Part shown: piece after piece, positions 22,365 to 33,657 of the stretch
Numbering within the stretch: the stretch's first letter is position 1
Layout: each line of letters starts with the position of its first letter
Source of the DNA: Leptobrachium leishanense
Lineage: Eukaryota > Chordata > Amphibia > Anura > Megophryidae
Direction: 5' to 3'
DNA: 64,000 nucleotides
Assembly (NCBI GenBank): GCA_009667805.1
Contig: CM019069.1
Span: 96,817,204 to 96,881,203 of the forward strand
Translations under genes and position numbers: made by a program
Notes under the pieces: generated by a model
Told to the model about the DNA's origin: nothing
Seen by the model: the letters and a program-made list of their open reading frames with translations, nothing else
Database searches by the model: none

Positions 22365-24866
22365 CTATTTTGAATAAATTTCTTTGAATACAACATTTTT
22401 AGTGAAGCATGCATCAGTCCCTGGTAATAAGTAGCCTTGTTCACGTCCATCGATGACGTTGATTTTAACGTCCGCAGAGCTCTTGACTCGAGAGAATGCA
22501 ACATATAGTTGTCCATGGCTGAAGACGGGTTTTGGTAAATAGATGCCAACTCTGTCAAAGGTTTGTCCTTGGGATTTGTTAATAGTCATTGCAAATGCCA
22601 ATTTAACAGGAAATTGTCTCCTTCGTAAAACAAATGGCAGTTCGGTGTTACTTGGGGCTAAATCAATGCTAGGAATGAAAATGTTTTTTCGTTCTGAGGT
22701 AGGTGTCAATACTTTAGCAATGAGCAAATTTTGTCGCATAGCTGTCACAATCAGTCTTGTTCCATTACACAGGCCTCTCTTTGTATTCAGGTTACGCAGG
22801 AGCATAATAATACTGCCAATTTTGAGTTTCAGTTTATGAACTGGCATCCCTGAAGGAGCCAATTCATTTAAGAACTCAATGGGGTAATTATCCTTGTCTT
22901 CCTGTGATTCATCATCAATAGAATCAGTGCTTAAATAAGTGTAGCTCTCACCTTCTAACAAACTAAGCACTTCTTCATTGATGTTGTCCACATCACAATT
23001 TTTGGGACATAAAATTGCAGTTTTCTCAAACGTTGAAATATCATAAATGGTCACCATAAATTTCCTTGACAATGGAGTTTTTGCAGATTATTTTAGGTGG
23101 TATCTGAAATATGTCTTGATGGAAGCCATGTTCGTTTGTGAGTTTTCCATCGCCAAGTTTTATTAGCCAAGAGCTGAACTCTGGATCCACAGATTTTACA
23201 TTTGTTTGCAGCTTTATGATCTTAAATTTATCCCATATGTATTGAATTTAATGCTGGATTCAACGATTGCTGATCGACTGCCATGTGCCACAACAGGTAG
23301 AGTTTGTCGGAAATCGCCTCCAAGGATAATTGTTTTACCGCCAAAAGGTTTGTTGTTTTTCATGAGCTCTTGCAGTAGTTTGTCAACGCATCTGAGAGCA
23401 TCACTTGGAGCCATGGTTGATTCATCCCAAATTATAATTTTAGTTTTTCTAAGGATTGTGGCATCATTAGATGTTTGCCTCATGGAAGATGTTGAAGTGT
23501 CCAACAAAGGAACAAGGAGTTTAAATTGTGAATGATATGTGCGTCCACCCTCTAGCAAATTAGCAGCAATTCCTGTAGAAGCAACAGCTAATGCTACCTC
23601 TTTGTTTCCTCTAAATGAATGCAATAAAGTTTGGTATAGGTATGTTTTGCCACTACCTCCAGGACCATCGAGAAAGTAACACCTTTGGGGTAATGTATCG
23701 TTTTGGGTGGCAGAAAGAATGTCTTCAAAAGTTTCTCTTTGTAGATCATTTAAAGCCGCCTGCATTTGTACTCCTATGTGACTTTGAAGAACTGCATCAT
23801 AAATGTCTGTTGTTTTGACGGTTGAATAGTCGGTAGGCGTTGGTAAACCGAAATCCTGACATTTTTTCCCGTTAACAATTAAAATGTCTTGAATGTCTAA
23901 TTGAGCATTATTGAGACATGGTTGGCAGTCTGGTGTGTGGCCAGGGTGTCTTGATAAGTCTTCAATGAGTTGTTGTTTATATTTTTCAAACAGTTGTTTA
24001 GCATTTGGTGGAGATGCAAGGGCACAAATGTTGGCAAAAAGCTCTCGAAGCAGTTGAGGCATCATCTCACTTGAAGCTTCGTGAAGAGTCAAGTCCCATA
24101 ATTCTTCATCCTGAAAAAGACCGAGTCTTTGAGCAGCTTCTTTGAATGTTGGAAAATGCACACCACCAACTGTTCGGATATGTTCAAATGAGGTGGCTCC
24201 TTTAACATGGAGTAAAAGTAATCTCAAGCAAAATCTCTCCACATCCGAATTTATGTTAACAGAGTACATTCGCCCAATAGTGTTATTTCCTCGATGTCTC
24301 AATCTTCTTTCCCATGTGGTATTTTTCCGTTGAAATACAAAATGTTGTGAAAAATCAGTATACAGGAATTCACGGGCAGCCACATCTACTCTGTTTAAGG
24401 TAAACCAAGCTGTCAATGTTGTGTCTCTTGATTGGGTTCTTTCTATAGCGTTCCTGATGTTATCTTCATTAAAGTATACCGACTGTTCGGCAGGAAGATG
24501 GATTTGTAAGCACACGATGGTATGTGTTTGATGGTGCATTTTGAAACCAAGAAGGCGCCATGCTGCTTCTGGAGCTGTCACATATCTGGAATCCATGAAG
24601 GAGGTGATCTCGTCATGATGGAGCGTTGCATGTTCTTTGATGGCAATATTTGCACAGTCATGTCCTTTATAGATGTATTTGAATAAGTACTTTACACTTT
24701 TTATTGAAGCGCTGCTCTCAACGTTTATATGGCAGTTGTATTTTAAAGCTAATAATGGGTTGTATTGCACAACCCAAGAGTTATTGATTTTTTTTCCATT
24801 TACTTCAATAGAAGCAGCTGTTTGTGTTCTCCGGTACAGTGGATAGCCGTCCATGTTTGGCAAAGT
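22365..24866 (-). pseudogene. Helitron Rep C-terminus and PIF1-like helicase, broken
   Basis: The first part (24863 downward) starts LPNMDGYPLYRR and contains the C-terminal Rep region with YIYKGHDCANI and DSRYVTAPEAAWRLLGF, which carries the tyrosine motif. The SF1 helicase of the PIF1 type follows: Walker A GPGGSGKTYLYQ (about 23668-23640), IIWDESTMAP (motif II), LGGDFRQTLPVV, and near the end MTINKSQGQTFDRVGIYLP and YVAFSRV. The frame shifts near 23255 and again near 23045, and a TAA separates it from the Rep part at about 24870. Helitron RepHel nicks and unwinds DNA for rolling-circle transposition. This copy cannot make it. Confidence 0.88.
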
Positions 24867-24869
24867 TTA

Positions 24870-25334
24870 GTCTTGGTATGGTTTTGGGAAGTTTTTAGAG
24901 CAAACACCATCAGCCATGCATGGCGAATTAATATTCTGAGGCCCACATGGTCCATGTATCATGTGTTTGATGACTATTGCATGTAATCGGGGTTGTGCAT
25001 GAATGTCGGGGATTTTTGATGGAATGAACCTATCAATAGCATCAGCATCTTTAAGCTTATCTTGAGGTGATAATATGAGTAAAATATGTGCATGAGGTAA
25101 TCCACGTTTTTGAAACTCTATTACATGAATTTTAGCAACAGGTTTACCTAACACATGTTTGTTTGTGATGTTGTGTAGTAGTTCTTTTAGCTTTAAGTTG
25201 AAAACTTTGGCAACCAAATCAGTACGGTATTCCACTGCTTGACCTTCTGTAATATTTTCTAAAATTTCTGGCCATTTTGGGTTGCATGTCATTGTTATGA
25301 AGAAGTTAGGCTTCCCATATTTTCGCACAATAGC
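24870..25334 (-). pseudogene. Helitron Rep segment with HUH motif, first copy
   Basis: Encodes FFITMTCNPKWPEI and QKRGLPHAHILLIL, the HUH endonuclease metal-binding motif (His-Ala-His), then HGPCGPQNINSPCM and KNFPKPYQD, followed by an in-frame TAA before the helicase half. The upstream side is cut by the BEL LTR at 25335, preceded by ATAGC. A second copy, about 1% different, is at 42471-42935 and is cut by the same LTR at the same base. Confidence 0.88.
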
Positions 25335-25947
25335 TGTCCTGTCCCCACTCCACGTACCCCCGGGGTCTATGTGCAGCTTAACAGGCAGGTAAACCTCTCC
25401 TACGAGTCAATGAACGAGACCGGTTTGCAGTCTGAAGGTTTTATTAACCCGTTGTAGGAATGTGTGTTAAAACTATAGGAATACAGAAATATACGATATA
25501 AAGATACAGAATATATACGTGTTTTACATAGATAATAATACAAAACAGGATGTGTCCATATAAAACGTGGGGGTTTTATAACTAGGCCGGACTAAGATTA
25601 CATGAAAAGCAGCTGGCTGCAATATAAGGGTTTACAAATTACAGCACATAAAAGTGCTTCTAAAGCTGAGGGAAACTGTAAGGTGACTGGGAGGAATTTA
25701 GACCATAACCTTACCGACGATGCTTTCAATAGGGGGAGAGATTGTAATGAGGTGTTCCTTCCAGCTCCTGTGGTGAAGGAAAATGGTGGCCTCTCCCACA
25801 ATCCCCTGTAATAGTGAGGGAAGCACATGACTTAGCCTATAGGAATTCTGGGAAGGCTGAATACCAGGGTGCTGTAAAAATAAACGGCCACTAGATAGCG
25901 TCTCTAAACACATTACATTTTACATTTCTGCTCTGAAAGGCAGCACA
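25335..25947 (-). repeat. BEL 3' LTR
   Basis: 613 bp, TGTCCTGTCC...GCAGCACA. The host side carries ATAGC (25330-25334), identical to the duplication around the solo LTR at 42936-43545. Confidence 0.9.
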
Positions 25948-26097
25948 CTCCCCGCCTGGTGTCGGTAGACACCACCATCAGAGTCTTCTGATCGTGATAG
26001 TGTTGTACGAACAAAGAAAAACTGTGACAACCAGGGATCAATACAGGATGCTTCTCTGAAAAGTCTATGCTAGCTTCCTTAAGACGACCTCCTACTC

Positions 26098-29000
26098 TTA
26101 GCAAGCCGTCTTCATCGATGAATGGATCGAGTTTCTTGAAACCACTGTCTGTTCCAATTCAGTTGCTTTGTAGGCACTGTTACAGCGGTGCCAACCTTTA
26201 CAGTCCTTTAATTCTGCGGGCGTAGTATTTCTGGAAGAACGAACTACGTGAATTAAGCAAGCGATGCCCCTAACAAGTGACCTCCAGGTAGAGAACTTGT
26301 TGAATCTGAGAGATCCGAGCTGGTTGCTTGACGTCACTGTGTGTAGTGTAGACACCTGAGGGCGGACTTCTTCATCTGTATCTATATTTACCAGTTGAAA
26401 TGTGTGACCGTCAGAATTGATATTCTGAGAATTATGTAAGAATGCAGGACCTGTAAGCCATGTTGAGTCTTTTAGATTGTTAGCGACAACAGATCTGGTT
26501 GCATGGTCTGCGGGGTTGTGGTCGGTAGGTACGAAATGCCATTGTTTTGGGCAAGTGGATCTTCTGATTCTATGTACCCTGTTGCCGACGTAAACGTAGA
26601 AACGTCTGGATTCGTTGCTGATGTAACCCAAGACTACTTTGCTGTCTGTGTAGAACTCAGCGTCTTTAATCTCTATGTTCAATTCTGTGGTGATCAGTTC
26701 AGCTAGTTCCACTGCCAGTACGGCAGCACAGAGTTCCAGTCTAGGTATTGTATGTTCTGGGAGTGGTGCAAGTTTCGCTTTTCCCATGATGAATCCTATA
26801 TGACATTGTTCTTTGATGTCTACAGTCTTTAGATAAGCTACTGCAGCAATTGCTTTGACAGATGCGTCTGAGAAGACACAGAGGTTTTGTGTTCGAACTT
26901 CTGAAGAGGGCACGGGGGCATATGGACGTGCAATGTGAACTCTGGCCAAAGCTGTTAGAGAGTTTTTCCACTCCATCCACAAACCCTTTTTCTCAGTGGG
27001 GAGCGGGTCATTCCAGTCTTTTGTCTCCCAGGTAAGATCTCTGAGTATTGCTTTACCTTGAATGGTGACGGGAGCTGCAAATCCTAGGGGATCGTAAAGG
27101 CTGTTTATAACGGACAGGGTACCCCTGCGGGTGTATGGTTTTTCTTCTGGACTGACTTGAAAGGTAAAGGTGTCACTATTTAAGTCCCAAAGCAGACCAA
27201 GGCTCCGTTGAGTAGGGAGGACGTCAGTACCTAGGTCTAAATCTTTCAGATCATTAGAATGGTCTTGGGAAGGGAAGGCTTTAATTACCCCTTTGCTGTT
27301 AGAAGCAATTTTGTGAAGTCTCAAGTTTGAGCGGGAGAGCATACTTTGAGTTCTTTTTAGGAGACTGATAGCAGCCTCATCTGTGGGCAGTGATTTTAAA
27401 CAGTCGTCTACATAGAAGTCCTTATCTACAAAGTGTCTAACGTCTGCCCCGTATTTCGCTTCTCCTTCCTTAGCGGACTGTCTGAGTCCATAAATAGCAA
27501 CTGCAGGAGAGGGGCTGTTACCAAAGATGTGTACCCGCATACGGTACTCTATGATATCTTTGGAGGGTTCGTTATCTTTAAACCAAAAGAATCTCAGGAA
27601 ATTTCTGTGTTCTTCTTTAACAAAGAAGCAGTGAAACATCTGTTGAATGTCGGCCATAAATGCAACTGAATCTTTACGAAAACGGAGGAGTACTCCTATG
27701 AGTCTGTTATTAAGGTCGGGACCTGACAGTAAGACATTGTTTAAGGAGACACCCTCATGTTTGGCGCTAGAGTCGAACACTGCTCTAATCTGGCCTGGTT
27801 TCTTTGGATGGTATACTCCAAATATGGGTAGGTACCAGCACTCTTCACCGTCAGTTAAGGTAGGTGCTACTTCTGCATGACCGTTCTCAAGTATTTTCTC
27901 CATGAAGCTGAAAAAGTGGTTTTTCATTTCTGGCTTTCTTTGAAAACTGCGTCTAAGAGACACAAAGCATTTATAGACTTGTTCTCTGTTGTTAGGCAAA
28001 TGTTGTCTTTGGGGTTTAAAGGGTAGAGGTGCAACCCAACTGTTAGAGTCATCCTTAACTATTCCCTGTTCCATGATCTCTAAGAACAACCTATCTTCAA
28101 AGGACGTAGCTACCTGGTAATCTGTTTTAGTGCTGAGAAATACTGAGGACCCTAGGTGACCTTGGTCACTGTCACAGTAAGGGTCTACGGTAGATTTGGG
28201 CAGATAGGTGTTATGTGGTAACTCTTTTACAAGGAATCGATTTTGGCATGGTTGGAAAAGGGAGGGGCGCCCGTTCTCTAGAGTCTTAGTTAACATGTTG
28301 CTGACTGAGGTGGGTTTGTGTACGCTTCCCAAACAAACATCTCCTATAATAACCCATCCTAAATCAAGTCTTTGGGCGTAGGGAGCATTGTGAGGGCCAT
28401 TAATCTGATCTCTAACTTTGTGAACTCGTAAGATATCTCTCCCAAGGAGTAGGACTATCTGAGCTTGGGGGTCTAGTACTGGTATAAGGTGAGCTATGCG
28501 TTTTAGATGAGAGTGGTGTACTGCAGCATCAGGGGTGGGAATCTCAGCTCTATTATCTGGAATCTGGTTACATTCGATTACAGTAGGTAGCAGAAGGCGT
28601 GTCTGGCCATCTACAGACTCAACTTGGAAACCTGTAGCTCTTCTCCCAGCCGTCTCGACTGTACCTGCACAAGTCTTTAAGGAGTAAGGAGAGATAGGGC
28701 CTTTAATGTTGAAGATGTCAAAGAAGGTGGATCTCGCTAGAGATTTGTTACTTTGGTCATCTAGGATTGCGTAGGCACATACAGCTTTATCCTTGCAACC
28801 TGTTGGGTACACTTTGACTAGACAGATTTTTGAACAAGACCTACCGCCTATGATTCCTTTGCAGACTTCAGTACATTGTGCGGTAACTGCTGGTGTACCT
28901 ATGTCGGTGTTTATTCCTTCTTCACTATGATCTTGGGTATTGTTGGCTTGAGTTAAAATACGTGGAGGTGGCCCAGGGTGTAGGGCTGCGTTATGACTTG

Positions 29001-29553
29001 TACTGTCACATTCTGTGCATTTTACACTGACCTTACAGTCTCTAGCAAAGTGAGACGTTGAGGAGCAACACTTGTAGCAGATATTGTTCTCCCTGAGGAA
29101 AGTCTTGCGGTCCTCTATGGGTTTCTCTCTGAAGCCTCTGCATTTCAGAAGAGGATGTGGCTTCCTGTGTAGGGGACACTGCCGGCTAGGGTCTTTATCT
29201 TCCAAGTAGGGAGAGGTTGATGGCCTGTGGAAGGAATCTGTAGAGGAAACATTAGTTTTATGGACTATCACTGGCGCTTTATGGTATCTTAGACCGGAAG
29301 GAGCGGCATGAGACAGTATAAAATCAAAGCTGGGATCATTCCTAATTCTTGCTTGTTGATTTACAAAGTCCACAAACACATCAAAGGGAGGAAATGATAC
29401 CTTGTGCATTTGTTTGTAATTGGAACCATGTGCGACCCACCGCTCCTGGAGGTTGTAGGGGAGCTTTTGGACTATAGGATTGACACCTCTTGCTGTGTCA
29501 AGGTAAGTAAGTCCAGGCAAATCTCCTTCTGCTTTGGATACCTGCAGTTCCAT
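26098..29553 (-). pseudogene. BEL/Pao gag C-part and pol: protease, RT, RNase H (1151 codons)
   Basis: From the N-terminus: gag C-region (LMELQVSKAEGDLPGLTYLD is its start), cysteine-rich knuckles (CPLHRKPHPLLKC, CYKCCSSTSHFARDC, CTECDSTSHNAALHP), an A17-type retropepsin (AYAILDDQSNKSLA), a Pao-type RT (IRAVFDSSAKHEGVSLNNVL, MFHCFFV, FVDKDFYVDDCLKSL with YVDD at 27414-27403), the connection WDLNSDTF...YDPLGFAAPV, and RNase H (LCVFSDASVKAIAAVAYL, DSKVVLGYI). It is open over 3.45 kb. The frame ends where the integrase should continue. Upstream gag lies in another frame after a frameshift (~29825) and a TAG (~29707). Confidence 0.85.
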
Positions 29554-29788
29554 GAGCAGGTCACTTAGTTCTCTAAGTTTCTGATAACCTTTACCAGATA
29601 TTCTAGGGAAGTCATCAATTCTTTTAAACAGGGCGTTTTCTATTGCCTCTATTGAGCCATAGCACTCTTCAAGTCTTTCCCAGATCCTTCTAAGGCCTGT
29701 CTCTGGCTAGTTTATATTTATTGCTCTTATACGCTTAGCATGTTCTGCGGACTCATTTCCGAGCCAATTAACTAGGAGATCTAACTTT

Positions 29789-30724
29789 TCACTGTATGAC
29801 AGGTCTAAGTCTCTGATTACGTTGAAAGGTAGACCGCCATGCTCTGTAGCTTTCTGGGTGATCATTGAACTTTACAAGTCCTTTGGTGATTAGCTCACGC
29901 CGTGAGAGGAACTTTGCAAAGTCCATAGTAGCTTGGCTATTGCTAGAATAGGGCAGCAGTGCATTGTTAGGAGGGTGGGGTGTGTAGCAATACCTTTGAG
30001 GAGTCTCTGATTTAGGCCGGTTAACATCATACCGTTTCGGTGTGAAAGACGTCTCTGTGCGCTGGAATGGATGCTGATTTCCTCGTTGCGTAGAGAAGTC
30101 GCCACGGGCAGTGTCGCTCTGCTCTGCGTTCTCCTGTCTGAAGCGCTGAACTTCAGGGTCGGCTGTTTGTTGCTTTATTTGCTGCGTTTGGCTTGTCGCT
30201 CTGATGACATCTATTGATTCTTGTGCAGGCTGAAGATTGCTGCTTGATTTGGAGTGTTGATAGACGTACGCTGCTGTACATTGTAGCGTGTCCTGGTGAT
30301 CCTCTCCTGGACCGAGCACGCTGCTGCATCCGCTGTGCTTGCTGGTGGGGTGCGTAGCTGCTTCTAGAGCCTCTGCTTCGGCTCTGGCTGCTGCCGCTTC
30401 CTTCTCTACTGCCAGCTTCTCTAGGTTGATTTCCAAAAGGGCTCTCTCTTTGTTGAAGGCAGCTTCCGAAAGAGCTCTCTCTTTGTTGAAGGCAGCTTCC
30501 GAAAGAGCTCTCTCTTTGTTAAAAGCAGCTGTCTCTTTTTTTTGCTGCATCTCCTGCTCTGCAAAGGCGGCACGTGCCTGCATCTCCTGCTCTGCAAAGG
30601 CGGCACGTGCTTTTGCGGCTTCGGCCTTAGCGCGAGCAATGGCGGCTGCTTCGCTAACAGACGATTTGATAGAGTAGCCCAATCGGGACCTTGTCTTGTA
30701 TGAAGACGCCTGACTTTGTGACAT
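29789..30724 (-). pseudogene. BEL/Pao gag N-terminus with coiled-coil peptide repeats
   Basis: 311 codons starting MSQSQASSYKTRSRLGYSI, close to the 5' LTR. Residues about 25-120 are Ala/Glu/Lys-rich and built of short repeats: ARAAFAEQEMQ twice and AAFNKERALSE/L three times (33-bp units at about 30535-30620 and 30430-30530), predicting a long coiled coil for gag assembly. The C-terminal part FAKFLSRRELITKGLVKFNDHPESYRAW is a conserved Pao gag region. The frame then slips by one base near 29825, which separates it from the rest of gag-pol. Confidence 0.8.
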
Positions 30725-30899
30725 GGTTTGACTGTTTAAAGGTTGCAGGTTGTCGTATGCAGGTAACCGCGTTGACAGTAGTTGGCCTCTGTACAGTCCG
30801 ATCTCTCGTCCGCTTCCTATCTGTGCGTTGTTTCACTTTTCGCGCGTCTTCTCTGCGCGTTGGTTACTTTTCGCGCGTCTTGTATGCTCGTCGTTTTAC

Positions 30900-31104
30900 T
30901 GTCCTGTCCCCACTCCACGTACCCCCGGGGTCTATGTGCAGCTTAACAGGCATGTAAACCTCTCCTACGAGTCAATGAACGAGACCGGTTTGCAGTCTGA
31001 AGGTTTTATTAACCCGTTGTAGGAATGTGGTAAAACTATAGGAATACAGAAATATACGATATAAAGATACAGAATATATACGTGTTTTACATAGATAATA
31101 ATAC
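30900..31104 (-). repeat. BEL 5' LTR, truncated by the Gmr1-like element
   Basis: 205 bp matching the inner part of the 25335-25947 LTR. It stops at ATAC (31101-31104), exactly where a new LTR starts with TGTGATGGGG. The rest of this LTR is not found after the Gmr1-like element. Confidence 0.85.
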
Positions 31105-31254
31105 TGTGATGGGGTGTATATAAGGTTCCCTGAGGAAAGGGTTAACTTGACAGGATTGATCAGCCCAGCAACACACACAATGGCTTGATGTTGTGATTGC
31201 TGGGGCTTTAAAAGAGACACGCCTATACAGGCACAGGAGGTTCATTTTTGGTGG

Positions 31255-32347
31255 TGTGACGGAATGGGTGTTGTCCGCCTGCGGGTGTGCTCCTATCTGC
31301 TCCTCCCACTGCGCTTACCGCCGGCCCGACTACCGAGTGGCGCGGCACTCGGCGTCTCGTGCGGCCTGGAGTGACCCCGGGGAAGGGTTGGTGGGCTGTG
31401 GAGAGGGACCCCTGCGGGAGATCAGCCTGACCACCGAGTGACACGGCACTCAGCGTCTCGAGCAGCTGATCTACTGACCTTGGTGGAGATCGGATCGTCT
31501 GGGGAGCGGCCGGTCGGATGGGAAACGTTTCGGATTTCCTTCGATCGTGTAGCGCTCGATATACCAAGGCGCGGGAGACGCGCCGCTGCTTCGGATCGGA
31601 TAGCGGAGTCGAAGCGTGGTCGATCCTTCGGTTGGTCGATGCACGTAAGACGCGCCGCTACTTCGATTCGGAACTCAGGCCCAGGGTAGCGGAGTCGAAG
31701 CGTGGTCGATCGTTGGTCGAAGCACGTACGATGCACCTCTGTTCTGATCCGAGATGCAGACACAGGGTAGCCAGATCGTACGTCGTGGAGAATGGACCCC
31801 AGAGACCGCGAGGGATCTCAGGAGTACGACCGACAATAAAGGACACCAGGCGGAGCTGTATGCACTAGATGAACTGACTTTTACTGGGAAATCACATATA
31901 TTTATAAACATTCGTACAGAGAGAGAACAATAGGAATCCCTGCCCGCCCCCATGAGTCTCATTGGCCCTCGCTGGAAAAAGGTATCTGGGCCCCGATTCG
32001 TATTGGCTGTTCCGAATCGGGGTGGTGCCGATTCGTAACTGGATGGTTCGAATCGGCCATTTTTCGATTAGACCGGATGGTCCGAATCGGCCATTTTACG
32101 ATCCGATCAATTTGACCGGATCCACGAGGCACTGGGAAATGGCGGCGAGCAAAGCATACAATGGGGGGTTTTAACATACGTTTCACAGGACACATCCGGG
32201 GACACTTTTATTACATCACACAATGAAACCACATCTAATAAAATAAAACAAGGTGTTCTGCTGGTGCAACGGTACGTAGGAGTCTATAGGGACCCAAATG
32301 TCACAAAGGACTGTCCCTGGCTGAGGGTCCTGGGCCATTCCGTGACA
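31255..32347. mobile_element. LTR-only insertion with 13-bp inverted ends and TSD GGTGG
   Basis: Ends are TGTGACGGAATGG and CCATTCCGTGACA, inverted with one mismatch. The 5-bp duplication GGTGG is exact (31250-31254 and 32348-32352). The interior is CpG-rich and repetitive: an 86-bp-period repeat starts TAGCGGAGTCGAAGCG (31601 and 31687), a unit near 100 bp repeats around 31333/31433, and CGAATCGGCCATTTT appears twice near 32050-32095. AATAAA lies at 31835-31840 (plus strand) and TTTATAAATATA on the minus strand near 31905. No coding region. Most likely a solo LTR; its orientation is unresolved. Confidence 0.65.
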
Positions 32348-32523
32348 GGTGGATCTCCCCTCAGACAGACACAGCTCCTAAAGGCCTGTGATTTGAGGAC
32401 ACAATCTTTTGTTTTGTTACATTGATTGCTGGATAGAAGAGAAAGGTTTTTTCTTCTTTTGTTTATTTGGTTGAACCAAGCAGCTGTGCCTGTATACACC
32501 TGTGCTACAAGGAATAAAGATTG

Positions 32524-33601
32524 TGTAGCGCTGTGTTAAAAATCTTGCTGTGGCAGTACCTATTTTTGGCCACAAGATGGAGACTATCGCGATCAGAGAT
32601 ACTGGACATTGGGACTACAATGCCCGGCATGCTTTGCAAGAAGACAGGAAGTGGGTGGGAACTGGAGACTTACATCCTCTGCCTCGTGGAGAAAGTTCCA
32701 GAGCGCGCCAGGGAAGGAAAGAGAACAGACGCATTGAAGAGATCACGAGAGGGCCTAGGCCAGAGATCAAGAGAGACCTGTTAGTCCAGAGAGGATCACC
32801 TAATCTGAAGAGAAGGAGATCCACCGGAGTCCAGACATTGCTGCAGACCGGAGGAATCGAACGGAGAGCAGGCGGTGAGCTGGATGAGCTGTGTGGAGTC
32901 AGACAACGGATCCGGCCGCTAGTATTCCCAGTCAAAATCGGGTGGAGAGACGTCCTGGGTCAGTGGAGCTTAAAGAAATCGTCGGATGGGTGAGAGGCCT
33001 CCAAGGCTGTTTTATGATTAAAGGACGCTCTGCTGTTTTCTCTTTAAAGTCCACAGGGCCCCAACTGACTAGTCGAAGACCTTCCTTTAAATAAACTCAC
33101 TGGCCAGTTGAACAGTACCCGGTTACCACACACACACATATACACCTTTCACATTTTGGGACTTAACTTGTGCAGGACTCATTTCCTTCTACGAATCGGA
33201 ACAAGGGGGTTAAAAGATAAAGATACGTTCCGAATATATTTTTCTCTTTTCCGCTGCGCGTTTACCGTAATACGAAGGGATTGTATGTTTGGGGTTTTGC
33301 TACGTGTCCCCTTTTTTCTGAACTATCGGGAAATTGCATTGCTTTTATGTTCGGTTGCAAATATTTTATTTTCCGAAATACGAAGCCTCGTGTTTCGTTT
33401 CTTTTCCGCTGCGCGTTTTACCGGGATACGAAAATACTGTAATAATACTTGTGAATACCGTGTCTCAACATCTGCTCAAATATTTTAGTAAACTATATAA
33501 ATATAAAAACTCACAACTGTGTTGGAATATATTTATTCCCTAGTGCGGGGAGACTGACCCGTGGTTCATTTTCAGCGGCTCCTCCAGGAGTGAGCGCTAC
33601 A
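32524..33601 (+). repeat. 5' LTR of the PNMA-gag gypsy element
   Basis: TGTAGCGCTG...GAGCGCTACA, 1078 bp. Ends are an inverted TGTAGCGCT/AGCGCTACA. The small ORFs inside are repeated in the 3' LTR and are not genes. Confidence 0.93.
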
Positions 33602-33603
33602 CG

Positions 33604-33621
33604 TGGGGGCTCGTCCGGGAT
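33604..33621 (+). other. Primer-binding site, tRNA-Pro type
   Basis: TGGGGGCTCGTCCGGGAT, two bases after the LTR, complementary to the 3' 18 bases of tRNA-Pro. The minus strand of DNA would be primed here. Confidence 0.85.
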
Positions 33622-33657
33622 CCAATCTCTGGAAAAACCGCATCTAAAGGGTTAAAT

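Larger units (their letters stand above)
25335..31104 (-). mobile_element. BEL/Pao LTR retrotransposon, integrase-deleted, 5' LTR truncated
   Basis: Minus-strand element inserted in the Helitron Rep region. The 3' LTR (25335-25947) is complete. The 5' LTR (30900-31104) is cut by a Gmr1-like element. Internal genes are gag (coiled coil), zinc knuckles, A17-type protease, RT and RNase H. Pol stops after RNase H and only a remnant of the integrase start (LRVGGRLKEASIDFSEKHPVLIP, about 26100-26030) remains before the purine tract GGCGGGGAG at 25956-25948. The integrase core is deleted, so this copy needed help to move or decayed after insertion. Confidence 0.88.

Noticed and set aside
32550..32993. 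147-codon frame repeated at 37974-38417
   Set aside because: Identical because both lie inside the two LTRs of the gypsy element. No domain.
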